The notes under the pieces are model-generated. The model made no database searches, had not been told where the DNA came from, and worked only from the letters and a program-made list of their open reading frames with translations. From the NCBI RefSeq assembly GCF_040095835.1, contig NZ_JBBMFT010000001.1, forward strand, positions 372,001 to 436,000: a stretch of DNA of 64,000 bases, read 5' to 3'. Each line of letters begins with the position of its first letter. Position 1 is the stretch's first letter. Shown one piece after another: positions 1-7,678 of this stretch. A program made the translations under genes and the position numbers. This DNA comes from Flavonifractor hominis (GTDB taxonomy: Bacteria > Bacillota > Clostridia > Oscillospirales > Oscillospiraceae).

Positions 1-402
1 ACCCGTTATGTCCTGATTCCCAACCAGTACATCGGTGTGTGGAAGGTCGGTTTTGCCGCAGAGTGGATCGCCCGGGAATATCTGGCCCGCCGCGGCGGTG
101 TAAACATGAAGAAGGATCGCCTGGTCCCCGCACGGTGTCCCCTGGTGGGCTATGCCCTGAAGGAGATGAAGGTGGACGGCCAGCATATCTCCCATGAGTT
201 CCTCCAGCCCGAGACCCAGGATACCCTGGGAATCAAAGGTTACGATGCTGGCGCACAGATCCTTTACGATTTCTTTGCCAAGGAGCTGTCTGTCTATGAT
301 GTGGAGGAGCTTCATCCTGTGGGTAAGCAGATCCTGGAGTGCTTTAAGCGCAATGGTTCTGTCGAGGAGTACTGCAACATTATCCCTCTGGGCCTGGAAT
401 AA
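1..402 (+). CDS. C-terminal part of an unidentified protein (cut by window start)
   Basis: The reading frame is open from base 1 to a TAA at 400-402, so this is the last ~133 residues of a longer protein. The tail is soluble and rich in charged residues, with no membrane segment and no cysteine pair that would suggest a metal site. It ends IIPLGLE. I do not recognise the family. The next transcription unit has its own strong promoter 18 bases downstream, so this gene is not part of the nickel operon unless transcripts read through. No terminator hairpin is evident directly after the stop codon; the first strong one lies at 531-569. Confidence 0.75.
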   Translation, partial: TRYVLIPNQYIGVWKVGFAAEWIAREYLARRGGVNMKKDRLVPARCPLVGYALKEMKVDGQHISHEFLQPETQDTLGIKGYDAGAQILYDFFAKELSVYDVEELHPVGKQILECFKRNGSVEEYCNIIPLGLE

Positions 403-419
403 TTGATCCAGTAACGGAA

Positions 420-448
420 TTGACAGGAACGTCCCTTTTTGGTATACT
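420..448 (+). promoter_or_regulatory. Sigma-A promoter of the nickel/NPN operon
   Basis: TTGACA at 420-425 and TATACT at 443-448 are separated by exactly 17 bases, a near-consensus vegetative promoter. Transcription would start near 455, leaving about 150 nt of leader before the first start codon at 603. Confidence 0.85.
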
Positions 449-454
449 GAGTCA

Positions 455-602
455 GAATTGCTGAAGCAATTTATGGAAGGCCGAAGCCTTTTCCTCTACT
501 TCCCTGCACATTTTAAACAGGTGGACCGAAGTTCACCATGTGCGCTTAGCGCACATGGTGAACTTTTTTGTCTACATTACCTCATTTGTTTAAGGAGACC
601 CC
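455..602 (+). ncRNA. Structured leader with candidate antiterminator (possible metal- or cofactor-responsive attenuator)
   Basis: Three small hairpins with GAA-containing tetraloops follow in order: 456-471 (AATTGC, loop TGAA, GCAATT), 477-490 (AAGGC, loop CGAA, GCCTT) and 520-537 (GGTGGAC, loop CGAA, GTTCACC, with one G-U pair). The third uses 531-537, which is also the 5' arm of the terminator at 531-563, so the two cannot form together. This is the usual architecture of a transcription-attenuating leader. The genes behind it import nickel and build the NPN cofactor, so nickel, or NPN, is the natural ligand to suspect. I do not recognise it as the known NiCo riboswitch. The pairing is seen in the sequence; the function is inference. 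Confidence 0.55.
531..569 (+). terminator. Intrinsic terminator inside the nickel-operon leader
   Basis: A perfect 15-bp inverted repeat (531-545 with 549-563, loop TTA) is followed by six T at 564-569. It lies downstream of the promoter and 33 bases before the first gene, so it would stop transcription unless prevented. Confidence 0.85.
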
Positions 603-2183
603 ATGAAACGACATTTTCTTACTCCGGCCGCCATGCTTTTATCGGCCACACTTGTATTTGGCGCTCTTTCCGGGTGCGCTGTACCCACTGCTTCCGACAC
701 ACCGCAGGCTGCAACACCTTACACGGTGGAAGCCCTCCGCCTAGAGGGCGGTACAGATTATGGTGCCCCAAACCCCTATCTGCACAATTCCCGCGGTCCC
801 GGTACTGCTAAGATGCGCCTGGTGTACGGGAGTTTGCTGGAAAAAGACGAACAGGGCGACGTGCCATGGCTGGCACAGTCCTGGTCGATTGACGGAAATG
901 ATTATACCTTTACACTTTTTGAAAATGCAAGCTTCCAGGATGAAACGCCTCTCACGGCGGAAGATGTTGCCTTTACGTTGGATTATTATAAGGAGTATCC
1001 TCCTGTCTCCAATTCTCTTGGCACTGGCTCAGACTATCTGGTGGACCACTATACCGTGACAGATGAACACACCATCACCATTACGGTGTCCGAGGCTACG
1101 GCGGACACACTGTCCAGCTTGGGCAGCTTTGTGATCCTTCCCAAACACATCTGGGAAAATGTGGACGATCCCTATTCTTACACCGGCGATGGTTACCTGG
1201 TGGGCAGCGGAGCGTATACATGCACAGCGTACGATGGAGCGACCGGCAGCTATGAATTTACCGCCTATGACGGCTGGTGCAACGGCACACAGGCCACCGA
1301 GCGGATCCAGTTTGTGCCGGTCAGCGACCCGTTGCTGGCCTTTGACCGGGGCGAGATCGATATCACCTCCCTGCCTGTGGATCTCATGGACACCTATACC
1401 AGCGATCCCACCATCGCTCTGGTGGAGAAGGCCAACGATTATGGCTATAAGATGCTCATCAACTATGAGCGCTGCCCGGATTTTCTGGATCTGACCCTGC
1501 GTCAGGCCGTTTATGCCGCCCTGGACCGGCAGAGCGTGGTAGACAATGTCTTCCGCGGAGCCGGAACCGTGGGCAGCGCGGGCTATGTTCCCTCCGGGAG
1601 CCTGTTCTACAACGACCAGGTGGTCCAGTATCCCTATGACCCGGAGGCGGCCAAAGCCGTACTGGGTGGCAAGGGATATTCTGTAACCCTTCTGTGCAGT
1701 GACAGCGGGGACGATCTGGCGGTAGCGGAGATTCTGAAAAATGGCCTTACCGCCGCCGGTGTGGAGGTCACGGTTCAGGCGCTGGACTCCGCTTCCCGGG
1801 ATGCCAAAGTCAATGAGGGGGACTATGAATTTGCCCTGGTGGGCAACGGCGGCTGGGGCAACAATCCGCCGACTTATATGCGTACTCTCTTTTCCGACAA
1901 GGCCAAGTTTACCGGGACAAGCCCCCATTATATGGGCGCCATCGGCTATACCAATGATGAGATGACCGCTCTGGCCGAAGCACAGATGTATGAAACGGAT
2001 TTCGATGCGAGGGTGGACCTGTTCCAGCAATTGGAACTATTGGTCAGCCAGGAGATCCCTTTGTTTGTGATCGCCAATCAATCTACCTATTCCATGTATC
2101 ATACCGATTACTATGACGGCTGGATGAAGACCTATGCCTACCAGCAGGCGGAACAGAACCGCCTGTCCTATATGGCACGCTGA
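603..2183 (+). CDS. Nickel/peptide-type ABC transporter substrate-binding lipoprotein (NikA-like)
   Basis: 526-residue solute-binding protein of family 5 (the nickel/dipeptide/oligopeptide class). It captures substrate outside the membrane and delivers it to the two permeases encoded next. The signal peptide ends in the lipobox LSGC (Cys24), so it is lipid-anchored. The body shows the family pattern of an N-terminal lobe ending in VPWLAQSW and EDVAFTLDYY, and a C-terminal lobe with VYAALDRQSVV. AAGGAG sits 5 bases before the ATG. Substrate assignment to nickel rests on the co-transcribed larE, larB and larC, not on a binding-site motif; a dipeptide or a nickelophore remains possible. It is first in the operon, directly behind the attenuator-like leader. 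Confidence 0.85.
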   Translation: MKRHFLTPAAMLLSATLVFGALSGCAVPTASDTPQAATPYTVEALRLEGGTDYGAPNPYLHNSRGPGTAKMRLVYGSLLEKDEQGDVPWLAQSWSIDGNDYTFTLFENASFQDETPLTAEDVAFTLDYYKEYPPVSNSLGTGSDYLVDHYTVTDEHTITITVSEATADTLSSLGSFVILPKHIWENVDDPYSYTGDGYLVGSGAYTCTAYDGATGSYEFTAYDGWCNGTQATERIQFVPVSDPLLAFDRGEIDITSLPVDLMDTYTSDPTIALVEKANDYGYKMLINYERCPDFLDLTLRQAVYAALDRQSVVDNVFRGAGTVGSAGYVPSGSLFYNDQVVQYPYDPEAAKAVLGGKGYSVTLLCSDSGDDLAVAEILKNGLTAAGVEVTVQALDSASRDAKVNEGDYEFALVGNGGWGNNPPTYMRTLFSDKAKFTGTSPHYMGAIGYTNDEMTALAEAQMYETDFDARVDLFQQLELLVSQEIPLFVIANQSTYSMYHTDYYDGWMKTYAYQQAEQNRLSYMAR

Positions 2184-2212
2184 CCGGCGTGCCCGGCCGG
2201 GAAAGGGGACGC

Positions 2213-3178
2213 ATGAAACGAAAACTGTTGATGCTGTTGGGTGCCTTCGTGGTGATTTATCTGCTCAACTTTGCCATTCCCCGGCTGATGCCCGGCGACC
2301 CGTTTGATTATACCTCCTCGGCGGCAGGGGACGATGCTCTGGCCTACTCCCAGGAACAGAAGGAGATTCTGAGGGCCTATTACGGGCTGGACCAGCCCCT
2401 GCTCCAACAGCTGGAGCGGACTCTGGCAGGCAATTTGCGCGGCGATTTTGGCCAAAGCATCCACTATAAGCGACCCGTGACGGATGTATTGGGTCAGCGG
2501 CTGCCCTGGAGCCTCTGGATCATGGGAGCTTCACTGGTCCTCAGTCTGGTCTTTGGAGTGATGCTGGCCTTGTGGTGTATCCGTTGCCGCGGTGCTGACC
2601 GAGTGTTCTTCCCTGTGCTGTCTTTTTTGGCGGAGATCCCTCCGTTTCTCATTGGCGTTCTGCTGCTGTTTCTGGTGGCTGCTCCTTCTGACTGGATCCC
2701 GCTGTCCGGGGCTTATACAGCGTTTGCCCACTATCAGTCTCTGTGGCAACAGGTAGGGGATGTGCTGCTGCACAGTCTGATGCCGGTGTGCGCCCTGACG
2801 GGGGTGCTCACGCCAGGGCTTTACTTTACCGCCCGGGCCAGCTTTTTGGAGATTACCGGCCGGCCATACCTGCTGAACGCCCGGGCAAAGGGGCTGGGCG
2901 AGGGACGCATCTGCCTGCGCTACATCCTGCGCAACGCGGCCACCCCCATTGTGGCCAAGCTTTTCCTCAGTGTGGGGGGAGCGGTGGGCGGTACCCTGCT
3001 CATTGAGAATGTGTTTTCCTACCCCGGTTTGGGCACCGTGCTGCAGGAGGCGGTCCAGTACCGGGATTATCCCATGATCCAGGGCGTGTTTCTGCTCTCT
3101 TCCGTGCTGGTTCTACTCAGCCTGGCTGCGGCGGACCTGGTCAACCGCAGGCTGGACCGCGAGGAGGAACCGGTATGA
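2213..3178 (+). CDS. ABC transporter permease 1 (NikB/DppB-like)
   Basis: About 321 residues with an N-terminal transmembrane helix and five further hydrophobic segments. The conserved permease loop (EAA-type) is seen around ARAKGLGEGRI, followed by ENVFSYPGLG, the diagnostic C-terminal motif of the DppB/NikB group. It forms half of the membrane channel with the next gene. I start at the ATG at 2213 because AAGGGG lies 5-6 bases upstream; a GTG at 2189 is also in frame but has no ribosome site. The stop overlaps the next start (ATGA). Confidence 0.88.
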   Translation: MKRKLLMLLGAFVVIYLLNFAIPRLMPGDPFDYTSSAAGDDALAYSQEQKEILRAYYGLDQPLLQQLERTLAGNLRGDFGQSIHYKRPVTDVLGQRLPWSLWIMGASLVLSLVFGVMLALWCIRCRGADRVFFPVLSFLAEIPPFLIGVLLLFLVAAPSDWIPLSGAYTAFAHYQSLWQQVGDVLLHSLMPVCALTGVLTPGLYFTARASFLEITGRPYLLNARAKGLGEGRICLRYILRNAATPIVAKLFLSVGGAVGGTLLIENVFSYPGLGTVLQEAVQYRDYPMIQGVFLLSSVLVLLSLAAADLVNRRLDREEEPV

Positions 3179-3978
3179 AAAGACAATGGCTGCCTGCCCT
3201 GGCACTGCTCTTGCTGAGCTTATTTTTCCTCTGGGGTGTGACGGGATACCCACATGATGCCCAACTGCCCTCCGGAACTTCACTGGAGGCCCCCTCCCCC
3301 GCGCACTGGATGGGAACAGACAATCTGGGCGTGGATGTGTACGCCCAGGTCAGCGCCGGCTATTTTCGCAGCATGGGCATTGGTCTTGCCACTGCGCTGT
3401 GTTCCTTTCTGGTTGGCGGATTCCTTGGTACCTGGGCAGGTTTTTCCGGCGGCCGGGTTGATTTAGTCATCTCCTTTCTCATTCAGGTGCTGCTCTCCAT
3501 CCCACAGCTGCCCATTATGATCGTACTGGGTGCGTTTCTGGGACAGAGTACCTGGAACATTATCTGGATCATCGCCGCGTTCTCCTGGGCTCCCATTGCC
3601 CGTCAAATGCGGGCAAAGACCCGTTCCCTGCGTGGGGCGGACTATGTACGCCTGGCCCAGCTGTATGGTGGGAGCCCATGGTATTTGATCCGCGCCCACA
3701 TGGGCCGCGCCCTCTGGCCGCTGTTGGCGGTGAGTGCGCTGGCGGTGGTAGGCCGCGCCATCCTGCAGGAGTCCTCGCTGGCTTTCCTTGGCTTGTCCGA
3801 CCCACTGGCCCGCTCCTGGGGGATGATGATCGCCCGCGCCATTCGGTTCCCGGGCATCTATCAGACTGCATTCTGGACTTGGTGGCTCGCCGCACCGGCG
3901 GGAGCCCTGATTCTGTCTACGCTGTTGCTGCGCCTGCTGGTCCGCGGGCTGGAACAACGGCTGGACACGGAGGGATAA
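3175..3978 (+). CDS. ABC transporter permease 2 (NikC/DppC-like)
   Basis: 267 residues, second channel subunit. The N-terminus shows one helix and the family motif around HWMGTDNLGVDVYAQV, the hallmark of DppC/NikC proteins. The cytoplasmic coupling loop is at RGADYVRLAQLYGG, and QESSLAFLGLSDP follows. GAGGAGG precedes the ATG and the start overlaps the stop of permease 1 by four bases, which implies translational coupling. Slightly shorter than typical (~280-300), with little N-terminal cytoplasmic tail. Confidence 0.88.
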   Translation: MKRQWLPALALLLLSLFFLWGVTGYPHDAQLPSGTSLEAPSPAHWMGTDNLGVDVYAQVSAGYFRSMGIGLATALCSFLVGGFLGTWAGFSGGRVDLVISFLIQVLLSIPQLPIMIVLGAFLGQSTWNIIWIIAAFSWAPIARQMRAKTRSLRGADYVRLAQLYGGSPWYLIRAHMGRALWPLLAVSALAVVGRAILQESSLAFLGLSDPLARSWGMMIARAIRFPGIYQTAFWTWWLAAPAGALILSTLLLRLLVRGLEQRLDTEG

Positions 3979-3979
3979 C

Positions 3980-5611
3980 ATGCTGCTGCAAGTCGATCAA
4001 TTATCGGTAAGATACCCGGACTTTACGGTACATCCCCTCTCCTTCACGCTGGACCGGGGAGAGATCCTGGCTCTGGTGGGCGAGTCTGGCAGCGGAAAGA
4101 CCACGGTCGCCCGAGCGATCGCCTGCCTGTCCGACCCGTCCGCCCAGGTTTGTGGACGGGTTCTGCTCAACGGTCAGGATCTGCTGGCCATGGATGAGCG
4201 CAAGCTGCGCACTCTGCGTATGAAAGAATTTTCCATTGCCTTTCAGGCCTCGCCGGAATGGCTCAACCCTTCCCTCCCCCTGTATGAACAGCTCAGAGAG
4301 GTATTGTGTCGGGATTTCTCCGGTCCGGCGCTGGAGCGCCGTATGGCTGAGCTCATGGAACTGGTTGGATTGGAACCGGCGGATCTGTCTCGTCTGCCCC
4401 GGGAACTGTCCGGCGGTATGGCCCAGAAATTTCTGCTGGCATGTGCGCTGGCGCTGAACCCGCCTCTGGTGCTGCTGGATGAGCCCACCGGGGCACTGGA
4501 TCTGGCCTCCAGCCAAGCCATTACCCAGCTGATCCGTTCCATCAACCAGCGTCTGGGTACCGCATTTCTCATCATTACCCACGACATGAAACTGGCTGCC
4601 GATTTGAGCGGACGGATGATGGTGCTCTACGGCGGCCGCGTGGAGGAGGCCGGCCCCACCGGAGCGATTCTAAATCGCCCCTGCCACCCGTACACACGGG
4701 GATTGCTCCAGTCTGCCATTGGCCTCAATCCGGTGCGGGACATCTGGGGTATCCGGCCTACCACCGTACCCTATGCCAGCCATGCCGACGGCTGCCCCTT
4801 TTACGGCCGCTGTACCCAGAGCCTGCCTGAGTGTGCTCACCGCGTCCCCGAACTGGTCTGCCAGGACGACGGCCGGCAGCTGGCTTGTAACCGGGGCGGT
4901 ATTGTGACTCTGCTGTCATGCAGCCATCTCTCTCACGCCTATGGCCGCCAGAACGTGCTGCGGGATCTCTCTCTGGAACTGTACAGCGGAGAGATCGTGA
5001 GCATCGTGGGCCGCTCCGGAGCGGGCAAAACTACTCTGGCCCGGACCATAGCCGGTCTGTTGCCTGTCTGCGCCGGGGGGCAGGTGTATTTTCAGGGAGT
5101 TGCAGTAGACCTGTGCTCCCTTCACCGCCGCATTGGAGGCATGCAGATCGTTCTGCAGGACCCACAGGCTGCGCTCGACCCCTATATCAATGTCCGGCAG
5201 GCGGTGGAGGAGCCCATGCGCCTGTCCGGAAACTTCCGCCCCGGGGTAGCGGAACAGGCCCTGGAAGAGGTGGGGCTGTTCGCTTGTGACAGCTTTCTGG
5301 AGCGCCCCATTCATGCGCTCTCCGGTGGGCAGAAGCAGCGGGTGGCCATTGCCCGGGCACTGACCATGGAACCGTCTCTGCTTATCGCCGATGAACCCAC
5401 TTCCATGCTGGACCCGTCAGGCAAGGCAAACCTTCTGCGGATGCTCAAGGGCCTTCAAAATAGTCGCGGATTTTCCATGCTGATGATCACCCATGACCTG
5501 GATGGAGCACTGAAGGTCTCCGATCGGATGTTTCTGCTGGAGCATGGAGCTCTGCGCCAATTGGATCCAGTGGATTACATCCATGTCCAATTCGACAACC
5601 TTATCATATAA
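3980..5611 (+). CDS. Fused double ABC ATPase (NikD-NikE in one chain)
   Basis: 543 residues carrying two complete ATPase domains. Domain 1 has Walker A GESGSGKTT near residue 35, signature LSGGMAQKF and Walker B LVLLDEPTGALD. It is followed by the oligopeptide/nickel C-terminal segment HPYTRGLL with a four-Cys stretch (CPFYGRC ... CAH ... C ... C). Domain 2, from about residue 310, has GRSGAGKTT, ALSGGQKQRVAIARAL and LLIADEPTSMLD. In most bacteria these are two genes; here they are one, giving a fixed heterodimer-like ATPase for the two permeases. It begins one base after the permease stop. Confidence 0.88.
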   Translation: MLLQVDQLSVRYPDFTVHPLSFTLDRGEILALVGESGSGKTTVARAIACLSDPSAQVCGRVLLNGQDLLAMDERKLRTLRMKEFSIAFQASPEWLNPSLPLYEQLREVLCRDFSGPALERRMAELMELVGLEPADLSRLPRELSGGMAQKFLLACALALNPPLVLLDEPTGALDLASSQAITQLIRSINQRLGTAFLIITHDMKLAADLSGRMMVLYGGRVEEAGPTGAILNRPCHPYTRGLLQSAIGLNPVRDIWGIRPTTVPYASHADGCPFYGRCTQSLPECAHRVPELVCQDDGRQLACNRGGIVTLLSCSHLSHAYGRQNVLRDLSLELYSGEIVSIVGRSGAGKTTLARTIAGLLPVCAGGQVYFQGVAVDLCSLHRRIGGMQIVLQDPQAALDPYINVRQAVEEPMRLSGNFRPGVAEQALEEVGLFACDSFLERPIHALSGGQKQRVAIARALTMEPSLLIADEPTSMLDPSGKANLLRMLKGLQNSRGFSMLMITHDLDGALKVSDRMFLLEHGALRQLDPVDYIHVQFDNLII

Positions 5612-5626
5612 GAGAGGACGATTTTT

Positions 5627-6160
5627 ATGGATCGACAATCGCTCTGGGAGGCCTGTGTAGCCTTTCACGGACACGCCTGCGGCGGATTGACCATTGGTTT
5701 TCAGGCCGCCCGCTATGCCATGCAGCTGCTGGACATAGGCTTTTCTTCCGATGAAGAGGTGGTTTGTATCGCCGAAAACGACGCCTGCGGCGTGGATGCC
5801 ATTCAGGTGGTACTGGGGTGCAGCATCGGCCGGGGCAATCTGCTGTTTCACTTGCGTGGAAAACAGGCGTTCTCCTTCTATAACCGTAGCACCGGACGCT
5901 CTGTGCGCCTGGTGCTCCGCCCCACCCCGGCAGAGCTGACGGACAAACAGGCCCGTTTTCAGTATCTGCAGCAAACGGATCCCGCCCAGTTATTTGATGT
6001 CAAGCCCGCCGTCCTGGCGGTGCCGGAACGGGCCCGCCTGTTTCATTCCCTCCCCTGCGATGGCTGTGGAGAGATGACCGCTGAGCATCTGCTCCGTCTG
6101 CAGGATGGGCGCAAGCTGTGCCTGGACTGCTACCGGCCGTATGACCGCTTTGGGGTCTGA
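5627..6160 (+). CDS. FmdE-family protein with C-terminal zinc finger, in nickel/NPN operon
   Basis: 177 residues. The N-terminal domain carries the FmdE signature HGHACGGLTIGFQAA (residues ~14-28) and ENDACGVDAIQ, whose Cys and His are thought to bind metal. The C-terminus has a CxxC - 17 residues - CxxC finger (CDGC ... CLDC). The family was named from the formylmethanofuran dehydrogenase operon of methanogens, but members also occur in bacteria without that pathway, with no agreed function. Here it sits between the nickel ATPase and larE, so a role in nickel handling or in NPN assembly is a reasonable inference. GAGAGGA precedes the ATG. Confidence 0.8.
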   Translation: MDRQSLWEACVAFHGHACGGLTIGFQAARYAMQLLDIGFSSDEEVVCIAENDACGVDAIQVVLGCSIGRGNLLFHLRGKQAFSFYNRSTGRSVRLVLRPTPAELTDKQARFQYLQQTDPAQLFDVKPAVLAVPERARLFHSLPCDGCGEMTAEHLLRLQDGRKLCLDCYRPYDRFGV

Positions 6161-6172
6161 GAGGAGACGCCT

Positions 6173-6916
6173 ATGACGTTACAGGATTTTTTTCGGGGAA
6201 ATCCCAAGTGCGCTCTGGGATTTTCCGGCGGTGTGGATTCTGCCTATCTGCTCTATGAAGGGCTGCGCTGCGGGGCGGATGTAAAACCTTACTATATCAA
6301 GACCGCCTTTCAACCGGCCTTTGAACATGCGGACGCGCTCCGCCTGGCGAAAAAGTTGGGGGTGGAGGTAACGGTGCTGGAGCTGGATGTCCTGTCCGAG
6401 CCTGCAATCACGTCCAACCCTGCTGATCGCTGCTATCACTGTAAACGCCGTCTGTTTCAAACTCTGAAAGACCGGGCAATTTCCGATGGCTACCCTATCC
6501 TGCTGGATGGCACCAATGCCTCCGATCAGGCGGAGGACCGCCCAGGTATGCGGGCCATCCGGGAACTGTCTGTCCGTTCCCCTCTGCGGGAGTGCGGCCT
6601 AACCAAGGCGGAGATCCGCGCCTGTTCCAAGCAGGCAGGACTTTTTACTTGGAATAAACCGGCCTATGCCTGCCTTGCTACCCGCATTCCAACCGGCGAG
6701 CCGATCACTGGAGAGGTGCTGCACCGGGTAGAGGAAGCGGAAGAGGCTCTGTTCCGCCTGGGCTTTACCGACTTCCGGGTAAGAGTCTTTCATGGCGCGG
6801 CCCGACTGCAGCTGCCCGGGGATCAGATGGAGCGGGCTGTGCGGGAGGCGTCCGCCATCCGGGGTGCTCTGACGCCCTACTTCTCACCCATTCTGCTGGA
6901 TCTGGAGGAACGATAA
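6173..6916 (+). CDS. larE: LarE, pyridinium-3,5-biscarboxylate sulfur transferase
   Basis: 247 residues, ATP-dependent sulfur transferase of NPN cofactor synthesis: it adenylates the two carboxylates made by LarB and turns them into thiocarboxylates. The PP-loop SGGVDS is at residues 18-23. The conserved ACLATR Cys is at residue 167, the position that is sacrificed in the Lactobacillus enzyme. There is also a CxxC pair at Cys87/Cys90 in DRCYHCKRR. Three cysteines of this kind occur in LarE variants proposed to hold an iron-sulfur cluster and so act catalytically rather than sacrificially. The stop TAA touches the ATG of larB. Confidence 0.93.
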   Translation: MTLQDFFRGNPKCALGFSGGVDSAYLLYEGLRCGADVKPYYIKTAFQPAFEHADALRLAKKLGVEVTVLELDVLSEPAITSNPADRCYHCKRRLFQTLKDRAISDGYPILLDGTNASDQAEDRPGMRAIRELSVRSPLRECGLTKAEIRACSKQAGLFTWNKPAYACLATRIPTGEPITGEVLHRVEEAEEALFRLGFTDFRVRVFHGAARLQLPGDQMERAVREASAIRGALTPYFSPILLDLEER

Positions 6917-7678
6917 ATGGAACAACGTGCAATCAGAGCTCTGTTGGAGCAGGTGGCCAACGGCAGCGTCCCGGTGGATGAGGCCCTGCTGAAGCTGAAA
7001 ATGGAACCCTTTGAGGAGTTGGGCTATGCCAAGCTGGACCACCACAGAGGCCTGCGTCAGGGGACGGCAGAGGTCATATACGGCGCGGGCAAGACTCCGG
7101 AACAGATCGCCGGTATTGTAGACGCCATGCGCGCCGGCGGCCAGGAGACCATTCTTATTACCCGTATGTCCCGGCAGTCCGCCGATGCCATATCCCCGTC
7201 CCATCCTTTTGTTTATCATGAGATGGGGCGAATCGGCATCGTGGGGAATCTGCCGGAACCGGATGGCGTGGGCACCATTGTGGTAGCTACGGGAGGCACC
7301 AGCGATATGCCGGTGGCGGAAGAAGCCGCGTTGACCGCCCAGGCGCTGGGCAATCAGGTTACTCGGCTGTATGATGTGGGTGTGGCGGGTCTGCACCGAC
7401 TGCTCAGCCATATGGAGGAGATCATGAATGCCCGAGTCATCATCGCCATTGCCGGTATGGAGGGCGCGCTGGCCAGCGTCATCGGCGGACTGGCGGATTG
7501 TCCGGTCATTGCTGTGCCTACCAGTGTGGGATACGGCGCCTGCTTTGGAGGGTTATCTTCCCTGCTGTCCATGCTTAACTCCTGTGCCAGTGGAGTCAGT
7601 GTAGTAAATATCGACAACGGCTTTGGCGCGGGTTATCTGGCCAGTATGATCAATCATTTGGAGGGAAAACACGCATGA
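6917..7678 (+). CDS. larB: LarB, nicotinic acid adenine dinucleotide carboxylase/hydrolase
   Basis: 253 residues. LarB carboxylates the pyridine ring of nicotinic acid adenine dinucleotide and splits off AMP, the first committed step of NPN synthesis. The C-terminal two thirds is a PurE-like fold: TGGTSDMPVAEEA resembles the PurE loop and PTSVGYGACFGGLSSLLSML is the family signature. The N-terminal ~90 residues are the LarB-specific part, with KLDHHRGLRQG. It begins right after the larE stop and overlaps larC by four bases. Not to be confused with the true PurE at 34,033. Confidence 0.93.
   Translation: MEQRAIRALLEQVANGSVPVDEALLKLKMEPFEELGYAKLDHHRGLRQGTAEVIYGAGKTPEQIAGIVDAMRAGGQETILITRMSRQSADAISPSHPFVYHEMGRIGIVGNLPEPDGVGTIVVATGGTSDMPVAEEAALTAQALGNQVTRLYDVGVAGLHRLLSHMEEIMNARVIIAIAGMEGALASVIGGLADCPVIAVPTSVGYGACFGGLSSLLSMLNSCASGVSVVNIDNGFGAGYLASMINHLEGKHA

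Noticed and set aside
455..569. NiCo (czcD) riboswitch before the nickel genes
   Set aside because: I cannot see the purine-rich four-way-junction motifs expected for that class, and it normally controls metal export.
458..811. 117-codon frame starting in the nickel leader
   Set aside because: Its start lies inside the first leader hairpin and it runs out of frame through the binding-protein gene; no ribosome site.
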